A stretch of DNA of 64,000 nucleotides, from positions 248,001-312,000 of the forward strand of contig NZ_BDBM01000002.1 of NCBI RefSeq assembly GCF_001612985.1. Direction: 5' to 3'. A program made the position numbers and the translations under genes. The stretch comes from Nocardia gamkensis NBRC 108242 (GTDB lineage Bacteria > Actinomycetota > Actinomycetes > Mycobacteriales > Mycobacteriaceae). Shown here piece by piece: positions 1-8,127 of the stretch. Below the pieces are notes generated by a model that was given only the letters and a program-made list of their open reading frames with translations, was not told the DNA's origin and did no database searches. Numbering within the stretch: position 1 is the first letter of the stretch; every line of letters starts with the position of its first letter.

Positions 1-521
1 TCGAGCTCGGCACGTGGCACGGCGACCGTGGCGGCCGGGCCCTTCCAGACGACGGCGTCCTCGGTCGTCGTGCCCGGCTGGGCCAAGGCGGTGAGGACGG
101 CCTGCTGGTCGGCGTACATGTCGGCCACGTTCTTCGGCGCGATGGTCCAGCACTTGTCCTGCATCTCGGCGATGGTGTGCGAGCGCAGGTCGGCGGCCCA
201 GCGCTGCATCGCGGTCGCGGCGGCGGGCAGCCCGGCGACCGCGCCGACCGGCGGAGCGTCGGCGGGAACCGGAGGCAGTGCGGAGGCGCTGGGCGGTGGC
301 GTGGTCGGGACGGCGGCCGGTGGCGTTGTGCGCACCGCCGCCTGCGGCGCGCTCTCCTCCGGAATGCCGACGACAGAGTCGCAACCGGACAACGCGATCG
401 CTGCGATCAGGGCCGAGCCGCCGACCAGCGCAGCGCGGGGCGCTCGCCCACCCGAGGCCCGATTCCGCTCGCGTGCTGCACTGCGGTCGTACTCGCGCGG
501 TGCCGATCGGGCGCGTTCCAC
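1..521 (-). CDS. Putative secreted lipoprotein, 3' end outside the window
   Basis: An open frame runs off the left edge, so the C-terminus is missing; 173 codons are visible. I start it at a GTG whose upstream GAGAAGAGG can serve as ribosome binding site about 9 bases away. An Arg-rich N-region is followed by a hydrophobic stretch ending in a lipobox (IALSGC, Cys about residue 47), so the product should be lipid-anchored outside the membrane. A Pro/Thr/Ala-rich linker of about 40 residues precedes a folded part containing QRWAADLRAHTIAEMQDKC. I do not recognise the family. It is transcribed away from the acyltransferases to its right. Confidence 0.65.
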   Translation of the reverse strand, partial: MERARSAPREYDRSAARERNRASGGRAPRAALVGGSALIAAIALSGCDSVVGIPEESAPQAAVRTTPPAAVPTTPPPSASALPPVPADAPPVGAVAGLPAAATAMQRWAADLRSHTIAEMQDKCWTIAPKNVADMYADQQAVLTALAQPGTTTEDAVVWKGPAATVAVPRAEL

Positions 522-640
522 TTCGGCGATCCTCTTCTCTCAGGCGTGTGGTCGGGGCTGCTCGTTCGTCCTCGCTCCGGCACGGCGCGTGATGGCGCGC
601 ACTGCCGGTGGGGACGAGCAGCGACTACGCTAGCGGACTT

Positions 641-1390
641 GTGGAACCCGTCTACCGGACGATCATCGGGCTGGCCCGTACCGTCTTCTTCGTCGAAGGT
701 CTGAAGTTCACCGTCAAGGGCGCTGAACACATCCCCGCCCGCGGTGGCGCCGTGCTGGCGGTGAACCACACCGGCTACATGGACTTCACCTACGCGGGCC
801 TGCCGGTGCGCACCCCGAAGCGCTACGTCCGGTTCATGGCCAAGAAGGAGGTCTTCGACAACAAGATCTCCGGCCCGATCATGCGCGCGCTCAAGCACAT
901 CCCGGTGGACCGCTCGGCGGGCGCGGACTCCTACAAGGCCGCCGTGGAATACCTGCGCCGGGGCGAGCTGGTCGGCGTGTACCCGGAGGCGACGATCAGC
1001 CGCAGTTTCGAGATCAAGGAATTCAAGTCCGGCGCGGCGCGCATGGCCGTCGAAGCGGAGGTGCCGATCATCCCGATCGTCATCTGGGGCGCGCAGCGGG
1101 TCTGGACGAAGGGTTTCCCGAAGCGGCTCGGCCGCACCAACACCCCCATCTCGATCGCCGTCGGTGAACCGATCCAGCCGTTCGAGCCCGTCGCCGAACT
1201 CACCGCCGAGCTGCGCTCGACCATGCAGGACATGCTGCTGGACCTGCAGAAGGACTACGTGCACGAGCCCGGCGCGTACTGGGTTCCCGCCCGGCTGGGC
1301 GGCAGCGCTCCTACCCTGGAAGAGGCGGACGCGATGGATGCCGCCGAAGCCGAGGCCAAGGCCGCGCGCAAGGACGCGGCGGGGCAGTAA
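641..1390 (+). CDS. PlsC-family 1-acyl-glycerol-3-phosphate acyltransferase-like protein (first of a tandem pair)
   Basis: Transfers an acyl chain to a lysophospholipid or related acceptor at the membrane; the exact substrate is unknown. The HX4D catalytic motif (HTGYMD, residues about 43-48) and the downstream YPEATISRS block of the PlsC fold are visible. The start is the GTG whose product begins VEPVYRT, because this aligns with the start of the paralogue next door (MAREPVY). Length about 249 residues. The tail is Ala/Glu/Lys-rich. The neighbour is a paralogue 10 bases downstream, suggesting one transcript. In M. tuberculosis comparable tandem acyltransferases sit beside the galactan locus (from memory, Rv3814c-Rv3816c). 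Confidence 0.88.
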   Translation: MEPVYRTIIGLARTVFFVEGLKFTVKGAEHIPARGGAVLAVNHTGYMDFTYAGLPVRTPKRYVRFMAKKEVFDNKISGPIMRALKHIPVDRSAGADSYKAAVEYLRRGELVGVYPEATISRSFEIKEFKSGAARMAVEAEVPIIPIVIWGAQRVWTKGFPKRLGRTNTPISIAVGEPIQPFEPVAELTAELRSTMQDMLLDLQKDYVHEPGAYWVPARLGGSAPTLEEADAMDAAEAEAKAARKDAAGQ

Positions 1391-1400
1391 CGGAGCTGTG

Positions 1401-2144
1401 ATGGCGCGGGAACCGGTTTACGACATCCTCACCGGCATGGCCCGCGCCATCTTCTTCGCGCAGGGTCTGCGCATCGATGTCGAGGGGCAAGAGCACATTC
1501 CGCGCTCCGGCGGCGCGGTGCTGGCCGTGAACCACACCGCCTACCTCGATTTCATGGAGGTCGGGCTGGTCGGGCGGAAGTCCGGCCGCAACGTCCGGTT
1601 CATGATGAAGGCCGAGCTCGAGCACGGCATCGTCGGCTTCCTCATGAAGCACTGCAAGGCGATCGGCGTCGATCGCACGGCGGGCGCCCAGTCGTACGCC
1701 CGCGCGGTGACCGCACTGCGCGAGGGCGAACTGGTGGTGGTCTACCCCGAGGCGACGATCAGCCGCAGCTTCGAACTGAAGGAATTCAAGTCCGGCGCGG
1801 CGCGCATGGCTCTGGAAGCCGATGTTCCGATCGTGCCCCTGATCATCTGGGGCGCCCACCGGATCTGGACCAAGGACATCCCGAGACAGCTGGGCCGCCA
1901 CAACTTCCCGATCAACATCCGCATCGGAGCACCCATCCCGCCCGATGCCCCGCGCGAACAACTCACCGCCACCCTCCGCACGCGGATGAACGAACTACTG
2001 GACCGCGCGCAACGTGACTACCCGATGGAGGAAGGGGCGCGCTGGGTTCCGGTAAGGCTCGGCGGAACCGCGCCGACCCTCGCGGAGGCGGCGGTGCTGG
2101 AGCGAGAGGAAATGGAGCGGCGGCACCGGGCGAAATCGCGCTGA
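1401..2144 (+). CDS. PlsC-family acyltransferase (second of a tandem pair)
   Basis: Paralogue of the preceding gene with the same architecture. The HX4D motif HTAYLD lies at residues about 45-50 and the YPEATISRS substrate-binding block is retained, followed by FKSGAARMALEADVP as in the first copy. GGAG lies five bases before the ATG; an in-frame GTG directly before it is an alternative. About 247 residues. It is presumably cotranscribed with the first copy and may differ in chain or acceptor preference. The gene ends just before a convergent operon of very different composition, so its end marks the left border of the accessory region. Confidence 0.88.
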   Translation: MAREPVYDILTGMARAIFFAQGLRIDVEGQEHIPRSGGAVLAVNHTAYLDFMEVGLVGRKSGRNVRFMMKAELEHGIVGFLMKHCKAIGVDRTAGAQSYARAVTALREGELVVVYPEATISRSFELKEFKSGAARMALEADVPIVPLIIWGAHRIWTKDIPRQLGRHNFPINIRIGAPIPPDAPREQLTATLRTRMNELLDRAQRDYPMEEGARWVPVRLGGTAPTLAEAAVLEREEMERRHRAKSR

Positions 2145-2169
2145 TCCCCGGCATGCGTCCGGATGCCCG

Positions 2170-2778
2170 TCATCGGACGGGCGCGGCGAGTGGCCCGGAC
2201 TTCACTGCGTCCCGGCCGCCGAAGTATGGTGCGGGGAATTTGAGGTTAGGACCCATGACATCCAGTTGGCCAGCGTATTGCGTCTGCTCATCGGCTGGAT
2301 CAACCGGTTCTGAAGCCTTGATGAAGGTCAGCATACCCACGCCGTACCGGTACGGTATTTTGACCGTGAATTCGGAAATATTCTTGAGCTCCAGGACAAC
2401 GGCGCGGTGTTCGTTGTTGTTGTTGTCGATCGTTTCCGCCGTGCAATGCACCATCAATCCGAGACGAGCGAGTGTGCTGCGGCCATCCAAACGGCAGGCA
2501 AGTCCCGGGTCGACCATGAACGACTCGATCGTCGCGCCCAAGGCGAACTCACCGGGCGCCAGTACCAGCCCGTCGTCGACAATGGACTCACGCCGATACA
2601 AGCTGTCGATCTCCGACTCCACCGACAAATCGACATCCGTAGCGTTCGGCCGAAGAATTTCCGCACCGAGATGAACCCGGATGCCGAACGGCCGAACTTG
2701 AGAAGAATCGAATGAGGGCAACATCGAGATGAGTCCGTTATCTACGTACTTTATGATGGTCGGCCTGGAAAGAATCAA
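2170..2778 (-). CDS. dCTP deaminase/dUTPase-fold protein A, last gene of the candidate defence operon
   Basis: Belongs to the trimeric dCTP deaminase/dUTPase fold. I start at TTG because a GGGAG lies seven bases upstream and the product then begins MILSRPTII, as normal Dcd proteins do; a longer start at the ATG at 2805 would run back over the previous gene. The signature DGRSTLARLGLMVH (residues about 98-111) and the VVLEL segment with the catalytic-type Glu (about 130) are both present, so this copy may be an active deaminase. About 202 residues. It begins five bases after the preceding paralogue ends. Deaminating dCTP would deplete the cytidine nucleotide pool, an established anti-phage strategy. 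Confidence 0.82.
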   Translation of the reverse strand: MILSRPTIIKYVDNGLISMLPSFDSSQVRPFGIRVHLGAEILRPNATDVDLSVESEIDSLYRRESIVDDGLVLAPGEFALGATIESFMVDPGLACRLDGRSTLARLGLMVHCTAETIDNNNNEHRAVVLELKNISEFTVKIPYRYGVGMLTFIKASEPVDPADEQTQYAGQLDVMGPNLKFPAPYFGGRDAVKSGPLAAPVR

Positions 2779-2782
2779 TTTT

Positions 2783-3322
2783 TTACTCCCTTTCTTTCTG
2801 TTCATCGCTGAAGTCCAGATGTACGAGCGATTCAACGGGGCCCATGGAGCCCTGGTATTTCCCGGCGTATAAAGTGATTTCACCGGTCACCCTCCAGAAA
2901 GTGACTTGACCGATGAGCATACCAGGATAGACACGCACCGGCTGTACCGGGTTCAGTTGCAGGGTCCATTGGTTGTGGCTGCCGATGTCGATTATGTCGG
3001 CTGTGACGTGAACGAATAGTCCGAGTCTCGCCGTAGACGACTTCGCCCTTATTATCGGCACATAGTGGTCGCTGCCCATGATTTCGAGGGTATGTCCGAG
3101 ATAGATACGTCCCGGATTCAAGACGAGTCCCGAGTCCGGTATGGAGATCATCGATGTGGGGTTCCGGCGCCGAGAGTCCAGGACGTAGTCGGTATAGGTC
3201 TTTATAATCGAACCCAGCCGGAAATCATAGCTATTAGGATTGATCTGGCCTGCACTGAACGGCTTGATTTCGATCCGCCCCAGGTCGCGCTGCCGGGCTA
3301 TTTCGCTTCCGGTAAGAATCAC
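2783..3322 (-). CDS. dCTP deaminase-like protein B with the catalytic Glu replaced by Gln
   Basis: Dcd-like protein of 179 residues beginning MILTGSEIA. It starts with GTG and overlaps the previous stop by one base (TAGTG), with GGGGGAG close upstream. The fold signature RAKSSTARLGLFVHVTAD (residues about 92-109) is clear, but the segment that carries the catalytic Glu in Dcd enzymes reads WTLQLN here, with Gln at about residue 122. By analogy with E. coli Dcd Glu138 this copy should be inactive or altered, perhaps a nucleotide-binding or assembly subunit for its neighbours. It is the middle of three tandem paralogues. Confidence 0.84.
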   Translation of the reverse strand: MILTGSEIARQRDLGRIEIKPFSAGQINPNSYDFRLGSIIKTYTDYVLDSRRRNPTSMISIPDSGLVLNPGRIYLGHTLEIMGSDHYVPIIRAKSSTARLGLFVHVTADIIDIGSHNQWTLQLNPVQPVRVYPGMLIGQVTFWRVTGEITLYAGKYQGSMGPVESLVHLDFSDEQKERE

Positions 3323-3861
3323 TAATTCTCCCCCTCCATGAGATCACCGGTCAGCTGTGCACCGATGTACTCCTTGGGACGTGACCAGCGGCCGTATCTT
3401 CCGTCATAAGTGGTCGGGGCCCCGTCGGCTACCCAGAAACTCACCTGTCCGATAGTCCTCCCTTGGTACACGCGCACCGGCTGCACAACGGTGAGCTCCA
3501 ACGTCCAAGAATGCACAGCGCCTTGATGGCCGAGATCCGCGGATACCTGCAAGAACATTCCAAGACGCCCCACGGAAGACCGGCCGACCAGGATCGTCAC
3601 GAATTCCTGGCTTCCGATACTTTCCCAGGTATGCCCGAGGTACAGTTGCCCGGGTTCCAGCACGGCTCCTGAGTCGGGTATCTCGAATTCCGGCCATTCG
3701 AGATGGTCTCGCGGATCCAAGACACCGGGCGGAGCAGGTTTCAAGAAGCGGCCGAGTCGATAATTATAACTGTTCGGGTTGAGCAGGCGTCGATCGAATG
3801 GATCGATAGTGATCCGATCTTCCTCCACCGCTTCGCGAATTGCGTTTCCGGACAGGATCAT
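3322..3861 (-). CDS. dCTP deaminase-like protein C
   Basis: Third Dcd-fold paralogue, 179 residues, beginning MILSGNAIREAVEEDRI. The signature reads GRSSVGRLGM (about residues 93-102), and the WTLEL segment keeps the catalytic-type Glu (about 122). The HVTA segment of ordinary Dcd is changed to QVSA. Its ATG overlaps the stop of the kinase gene (ATGA), so translation is probably coupled. Closest in sequence to copy B: both share the PFD/PFS..NPNSY N-terminus and the PVQPVRVY turn. Activity cannot be predicted with certainty because several surrounding residues differ from the housekeeping enzyme. Confidence 0.84.
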   Translation of the reverse strand: MILSGNAIREAVEEDRITIDPFDRRLLNPNSYNYRLGRFLKPAPPGVLDPRDHLEWPEFEIPDSGAVLEPGQLYLGHTWESIGSQEFVTILVGRSSVGRLGMFLQVSADLGHQGAVHSWTLELTVVQPVRVYQGRTIGQVSFWVADGAPTTYDGRYGRWSRPKEYIGAQLTGDLMEGEN

Positions 3862-4463
3862 GACAGCAGCTCCGTCATCACTTGCTCGACGTCGAGCTCG
3901 AGGCTGTCCATCGAACCAGAATTCTCTATGGTGAACTCCGGCATGATCGAATCAAGGTTGGACTCGTGTCGAGCAGGGACCGACTTGATATGGTAATCGC
4001 CGCGGAGCCGCTGTCGGCGCTCGCACACTCCGGTGTCGGCACTGATTCGGATCGGTATGAAACCGAGCTCGTGCAGATACTCCCAATCCGGGAAGCGCAT
4101 GTCGTCACAGAGAATTATCGTCCGCTCCGGTCCTCCGGACTGTATGCTGGAACTCAGATTTTCGAGTCGAAACCGGAAGGCGTCGATCAAAGCGGTCGGA
4201 TTGATCTTACGGAGGTGGCGGCCCAGAAATGAAAGTAATTCGCCGTCTTGGATGTACTTGTCATCGAGAGGCCGTCCGGCAAGCCGGTAGATCTCGTACT
4301 GTGCTTCGTACAGTGGTTCGCCGAGTTTGACCAGGGCGAATCTGACTCCGAGTCGTCCGCATATCGTTTCGATCATCCCGGCAGTCGTACTTTTACCGGA
4401 CCCAGCGGCGCCGAACAGCGCGATCCGGATCTGCCCGCCACGCGGGTATTCGAGTCGCTTCAT
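3858..4463 (-). CDS. P-loop nucleotide kinase-like protein
   Basis: A 201-residue P-loop protein with Walker A GAAGSGKST at residues 18-26 and a DDMRFPD segment (about residues 119-125) resembling the base/phosphate-binding motif of deoxynucleoside monophosphate kinases. It could phosphorylate dNMPs or act as a nucleotide-sensing ATPase. It overlaps both neighbours by four bases (ATGA junctions), placing it inside one translationally coupled operon with an HD-TIR protein and three Dcd-like proteins. The setting argues for a role in nucleotide-pool manipulation. Assignment to a precise kinase family is not secure. Confidence 0.75.
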   Translation of the reverse strand: MKRLEYPRGGQIRIALFGAAGSGKSTTAGMIETICGRLGVRFALVKLGEPLYEAQYEIYRLAGRPLDDKYIQDGELLSFLGRHLRKINPTALIDAFRFRLENLSSSIQSGGPERTIILCDDMRFPDWEYLHELGFIPIRISADTGVCERRQRLRGDYHIKSVPARHESNLDSIMPEFTIENSGSMDSLELDVEQVMTELLS

Positions 4464-6454
4464 CCCTGTGCACTGCCCGTACTGTCCTCGAATGCGCGGT
4501 CGATAGCGCGAAGCATTTCATCTACCGAGTCCACGATCTCCTCCCGGGATGCGGATCGGAGAGGTCTTCCCATGAAAGGTGCCTCGTCGAAACCGAAGGC
4601 TGCTCGCCACGGAAGGCCGTTCTCGACTTCTTTCCAGCTGTCTGCGGAAAGTATCACCAATGGGAAGGACCCTGAGGCAATCCTGTTACTGATCGAGAAG
4701 ATTTCTGTCGCTATGTACCCATCGGGTGCTTGAGTATATCGGGCTATGTAATTCGTCGAAGCAAGTATCATGGCTGCATCTGCCATGTGCACCCCCTGTG
4801 CGCTATTGTGATATGCCGTTTCACCAACACCCTGGAATTTCCCCGCGTAGAAGAAGTATCGACGGTTCCGTCGCAGCAGTTCTGATGCAATACGTCGCAC
4901 AACTGCCAAATCTGCGCCCGCGAAGGAAATGAAGATCGCTGGTCCGCTGAAACCCGGCAGATCACGTGTATCCGTGAGGAAGTCGACGGTCGTCAAAGGA
5001 TCGTTTGACATCAAGACTTGATATAAACGCTGATCGGTCAGCGCCTTCGAATATTCCGCCCATGCTTTTCCGTGCTTGACGTCGGGCTCGAAAACGAGGA
5101 TGCAGTCCTTCATGGGAAGGGTGGATGTAGGAGTCTGGAACATCGCGGTGAAAGGGCCGGCGCACTGCTCCAATGGCACCGGGCCGGCAGCGAATCTGAG
5201 ACTATCGTTCTTGATCCGAACGGCACCGGAATGGTAGATCGGCCGTTGTTGGTCACTGAATGTATCGAAGAACAGCTCGCTAGGGAGCGGGACGTCCGCA
5301 GCTTCTGTTGGACTACTATGATCCGGTGGAAATATCCAAAAATGGTTGTACTCGTGAAACTTTCCGGAAAATATTTCCAGCGCGCTACGAGATCGCTCAT
5401 TCAGTCGCCGTGCTCCTGCGGTTCGCGACAACTGATACAATTTCGAGGTCAGCGATACCTCATCCAATTCCAAGAAGTCGTCCAGTGCGAGTTCATTTCC
5501 ATTGGATCCGAAGATTTTTTGTGCGGATTCCTTGTCGTCGCGGATCCCTTGTAGCGCTGTGAGCAGCACATTGAGGCGAAATCTGTTTGCGGGAGAGAGA
5601 TAGACGGTAGAATACAGTCGGGCGCGAGTGACCAAGAAGTTGGAGATCGGGCTGGCGTCCGTCATCACCGGGCCCGTTGCATCGTAATAATGAAGTGTAT
5701 CGATCACGGAATCTATGGTTCCGGTGGTGCCGATTGTGTGATGGGCGTCCCGAAATACATAGTCGAGACGATCGGCATCCAGAGTTCCGTCGACCATTTG
5801 CCGCAGGGGCGCAAGCTTTCCGTTGGAGATATCCGGAAGTCCGGTGATGAGAAAAGTGAGAAAATCGAGGTCGATGCTGTTCAAGGGCTGCAGAAGAGTG
5901 TCGCTGTAGATGCACGCCAGTGTGAACACATCCTTGGGCTTGATCGCTTCGACAGGTATCCCTGTCTTTTGCGATACTTCCTGGCGCAAGGCGAACTTGG
6001 GTGCACAGATATGGCGTGTTACCTGAGCAAAGGGCAGCTCGCCCAGATCTTGCAGCAGGCCGGCGAGCAGCATGTGTTGAAGTAGCTGCGCACGATCCGC
6101 TTCGTCATCGCCATGGAAAGACGAGGGGTAACTTTCCCGCAGCACGGGCAGTTCGCCTTCGCCCAGCTGACCCAGGTCATAGAGTCTCGTCACAAGCTTA
6201 CGCATCACATGCATTGTTCCGAGCGCGTGTGCAAAGCGCGAGTGGTCCGCAGCCGGGTAGGCCTGCGAAGCGAAGTCCAACTGTTTGATTCTTCGGAGTC
6301 GCTGAATCGGCGTCGAAATAAGTGCTCGTGGAATTACTGGCGAATGTGGGTCGCTGGTGACCGCATCGCGGGCGTCGATAGTCCCGTGGACGGCGTCGAA
6401 TACAATATGGAGAGCAGAACTGGGACCAGTGTGGGGTGCCGGGAGAGATTTCAT
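4460..6454 (-). CDS. HD-domain (SAMHD1/dNTPase-like) fused to a C-terminal TIR domain
   Basis: First gene of the operon; about 664 residues from the preferred ATG (a 23-residue longer start has no ribosome binding site). The N-terminal half is an HD/dNTP-triphosphohydrolase-like domain with RFAHALGTMH and DADRLDYVFRD motifs. The central HD pair reads LLQDLGELPFAQ instead of the usual HDLGHGPFSH, so the metal-binding His and two nearby His are lost while both flanking motifs remain. Residues about 504-640 form a TIR domain starting AIFISFAGADLAVVRRIA, with a candidate catalytic Glu in GYIATEIFSI (about 584). TIR domains of this kind usually consume NAD or make signalling nucleotides. I infer a nucleotide-sensing HD module controlling a TIR effector. 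Confidence 0.82.
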   Translation of the reverse strand: MKSLPAPHTGPSSALHIVFDAVHGTIDARDAVTSDPHSPVIPRALISTPIQRLRRIKQLDFASQAYPAADHSRFAHALGTMHVMRKLVTRLYDLGQLGEGELPVLRESYPSSFHGDDEADRAQLLQHMLLAGLLQDLGELPFAQVTRHICAPKFALRQEVSQKTGIPVEAIKPKDVFTLACIYSDTLLQPLNSIDLDFLTFLITGLPDISNGKLAPLRQMVDGTLDADRLDYVFRDAHHTIGTTGTIDSVIDTLHYYDATGPVMTDASPISNFLVTRARLYSTVYLSPANRFRLNVLLTALQGIRDDKESAQKIFGSNGNELALDDFLELDEVSLTSKLYQLSRTAGARRLNERSRSALEIFSGKFHEYNHFWIFPPDHSSPTEAADVPLPSELFFDTFSDQQRPIYHSGAVRIKNDSLRFAAGPVPLEQCAGPFTAMFQTPTSTLPMKDCILVFEPDVKHGKAWAEYSKALTDQRLYQVLMSNDPLTTVDFLTDTRDLPGFSGPAIFISFAGADLAVVRRIASELLRRNRRYFFYAGKFQGVGETAYHNSAQGVHMADAAMILASTNYIARYTQAPDGYIATEIFSISNRIASGSFPLVILSADSWKEVENGLPWRAAFGFDEAPFMGRPLRSASREEIVDSVDEMLRAIDRAFEDSTGSAQG

Positions 6455-7214
6455 CGTGGCCCTTTGCCTTGGTCGCTGGCCCGCGTGACCGACTATGAGC
6501 GTCGGCCACCCGCGTGAAAACATGGTACCGAGTCGGTCGACTCTAGCGTGCCTCGGACACGCACGTTACACGTGCCCGAGAGGGCTTCAACAGCGGCCCG
6601 CAAAAAGACCGAAAGGTATTTAATCGCCCACTCGGGATGCCGGTGCAGAATGCGTATTGTTAGCCAAGATCGTTCCGCGTCGGCTGATATATAGAACCTT
6701 GGCAATGCATCTCAGTTGATAGTGGGTGCTCCTGATACTGAAGCTATGACCCGAGCACACCGCTCAGCCGCTAGCCGAGGGGCTGCTCGCCTGCCGATAG
6801 CTCACTGTCATGTCCGCTATTCGAACGATGCCGAGACTCGGCAGGGGCCCGGTCTACCCGTACGGCTCGTGCGTCCCCGGTGTGATGCATTCTGCGGAGG
6901 TGGACGATTTCATGGACCGGCTCGTGGCACAGCTGCTCCGCAAGGACCAGTTGCCTGAATCGGTGCTGCGCTGCATGAGAATCGCCTCCGTGCGGTCCAA
7001 CCAATACACCCAGTCGGGCTCGGGAATCTCGGGGGAACGGCACTCGTAGGCCTCGTCCACCGCATCGAGGGCGCTCCGCGCTTCGTCGCAGTCGCGCGAG
7101 CATGCCCATCCAAGCCGCGTGCACAAGGATGCACTACCAGTGCATACCCGTACTGGCCCGTGATCAGCGCAGTGTCTCGGAAACGAGCCCTGGTAGGACG
7201 GTCGTTCGACTCGA
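6455..7214. other. Intergenic region upstream of the HD-TIR operon
   Basis: About 760 bases without a convincing intact gene. The part next to the operon is noticeably A/T-richer (around 6601-6720) and probably holds the operon promoter, but I could not place -35/-10 boxes with confidence. The right part contains a possible decayed regulator fragment, listed separately. Confidence 0.5.
6900..7160 (-). pseudogene. Possible decayed C-terminal fragment of an XRE/TPR-type regulator
   Basis: In one minus-strand frame the translation reads ARSALDAVDEAYE followed by PDWVYWLDRTEA. This resembles the alternating Ala-rich helix and D/E-W-x-Y-W pattern of the C-terminal repeats in large actinobacterial XRE-family regulators. 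No matching start, HTH or continuous frame surrounds it. If real, it is a relic left between the defence operon and the AraC gene. The resemblance is by eye only. Confidence 0.28.
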
Positions 7215-8051
7215 TCAGCGGAGACGGGTGAGCGCGCGGCACGGGGAAGGGGCGGGCACCTCACCTCGGAGGAAGGAGGTGGGCGGGACGCCCATCAGGC
7301 TGCGGAAATCGGCCGTCATGTGGGACTGGTCGTAGTAGCCGATGCCGGTGGCGATGTCGGCCAATGGTGTGTCCTCGGCCTGGGACAAGACCCGGCGGAC
7401 GCGGTCGATGCGTGCGAAGTGTTTGGGGGAGACGCCGATTCCGCTGGTGAACAGGTTGCGAAGTTGTCGTTCGCTCACCGCGAGGTGCGCGGCCAGCGCG
7501 GTGACGGAGAGGGGACGGTCGGCGGCGATGGCAGCCACGGCGGTGGCGAGCAGTCTGCGGCGGGCGCGCTGGGCCGGGTCGTCGGGGATGCGGCGGGGCA
7601 GCTCGTTCTCCAGGTATGGCACGACCTCGTCGTGTGCGAGTTCGATCAGCTCGGAAGCCAGTCGTGCGACCGGACCGGGTAAATCGTCCAGTCGCAGCAC
7701 GCGATCGGTGAGGTCGGCCGCCGAGACGCCGAGCAGCGCGGGGACCGCACCCGGCGCCAGCCGCAGGCGGACACAGCCCGCGGGCTTGCTCGCGCGCGAG
7801 TAGCTCGCCTTGGTCTGCGGTCCGACGACGAGTGCGACGCGGTCGTCACCGGCGTCTCCGTGCTCGGCCCGCAGCACGATCGTGGTGGCTGCTTGTGGAA
7901 TGTGCGCGAACGGCTCGGACAGGTCGAGCACGGTCGGGATGCGGCCGAGTTCGGCCAGCCACGGGCGCAGCGACTCCGGCGTCGGCTCGGACGTCTCGAC
8001 CAGTTCGGCGGTCACGACCGGCGGGCGCAGCAGGGTGGTCACGGCATCCAC
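7215..8051 (-). CDS. AraC-family transcriptional regulator
   Basis: A 278-residue regulator. The N-terminal two thirds carry a ligand-sensing region. The C-terminal AraC-type double helix-turn-helix is visible as LSVTALAAHLAVSERQLRNLFTSGIGVSPKHFARIDRVRRVL followed after a gap by DIATGIGYYDQSHMTADFRSLMGVPPTSFLR. It is divergent from the NAD(P)-binding reductase gene with about 75 bases between them, so it probably controls that gene and itself from the shared region. The effector cannot be inferred. Confidence 0.9.
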   Translation of the reverse strand: MDAVTTLLRPPVVTAELVETSEPTPESLRPWLAELGRIPTVLDLSEPFAHIPQAATTIVLRAEHGDAGDDRVALVVGPQTKASYSRASKPAGCVRLRLAPGAVPALLGVSAADLTDRVLRLDDLPGPVARLASELIELAHDEVVPYLENELPRRIPDDPAQRARRRLLATAVAAIAADRPLSVTALAAHLAVSERQLRNLFTSGIGVSPKHFARIDRVRRVLSQAEDTPLADIATGIGYYDQSHMTADFRSLMGVPPTSFLRGEVPAPSPCRALTRLR

Positions 8052-8127
8052 TGTATGCAGTCGCGCCTCCCGCAGGTGTGCCGGAATTTCCTAGAGAGCT
8101 GCGCGAATGCCCGGCACGGTGGTTCTC

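Noticed and set aside
4460..6454. Thoeris-type TIR system
   Set aside because: There is no ThsA-like NADase/SIR2 partner; the TIR is fused to an HD domain and grouped with Dcd-like genes.
6493..6705. Small minus-strand ORF upstream of the HD-TIR gene
   Set aside because: Overlaps the region expected to hold the operon promoter; no start signal or recognisable family.
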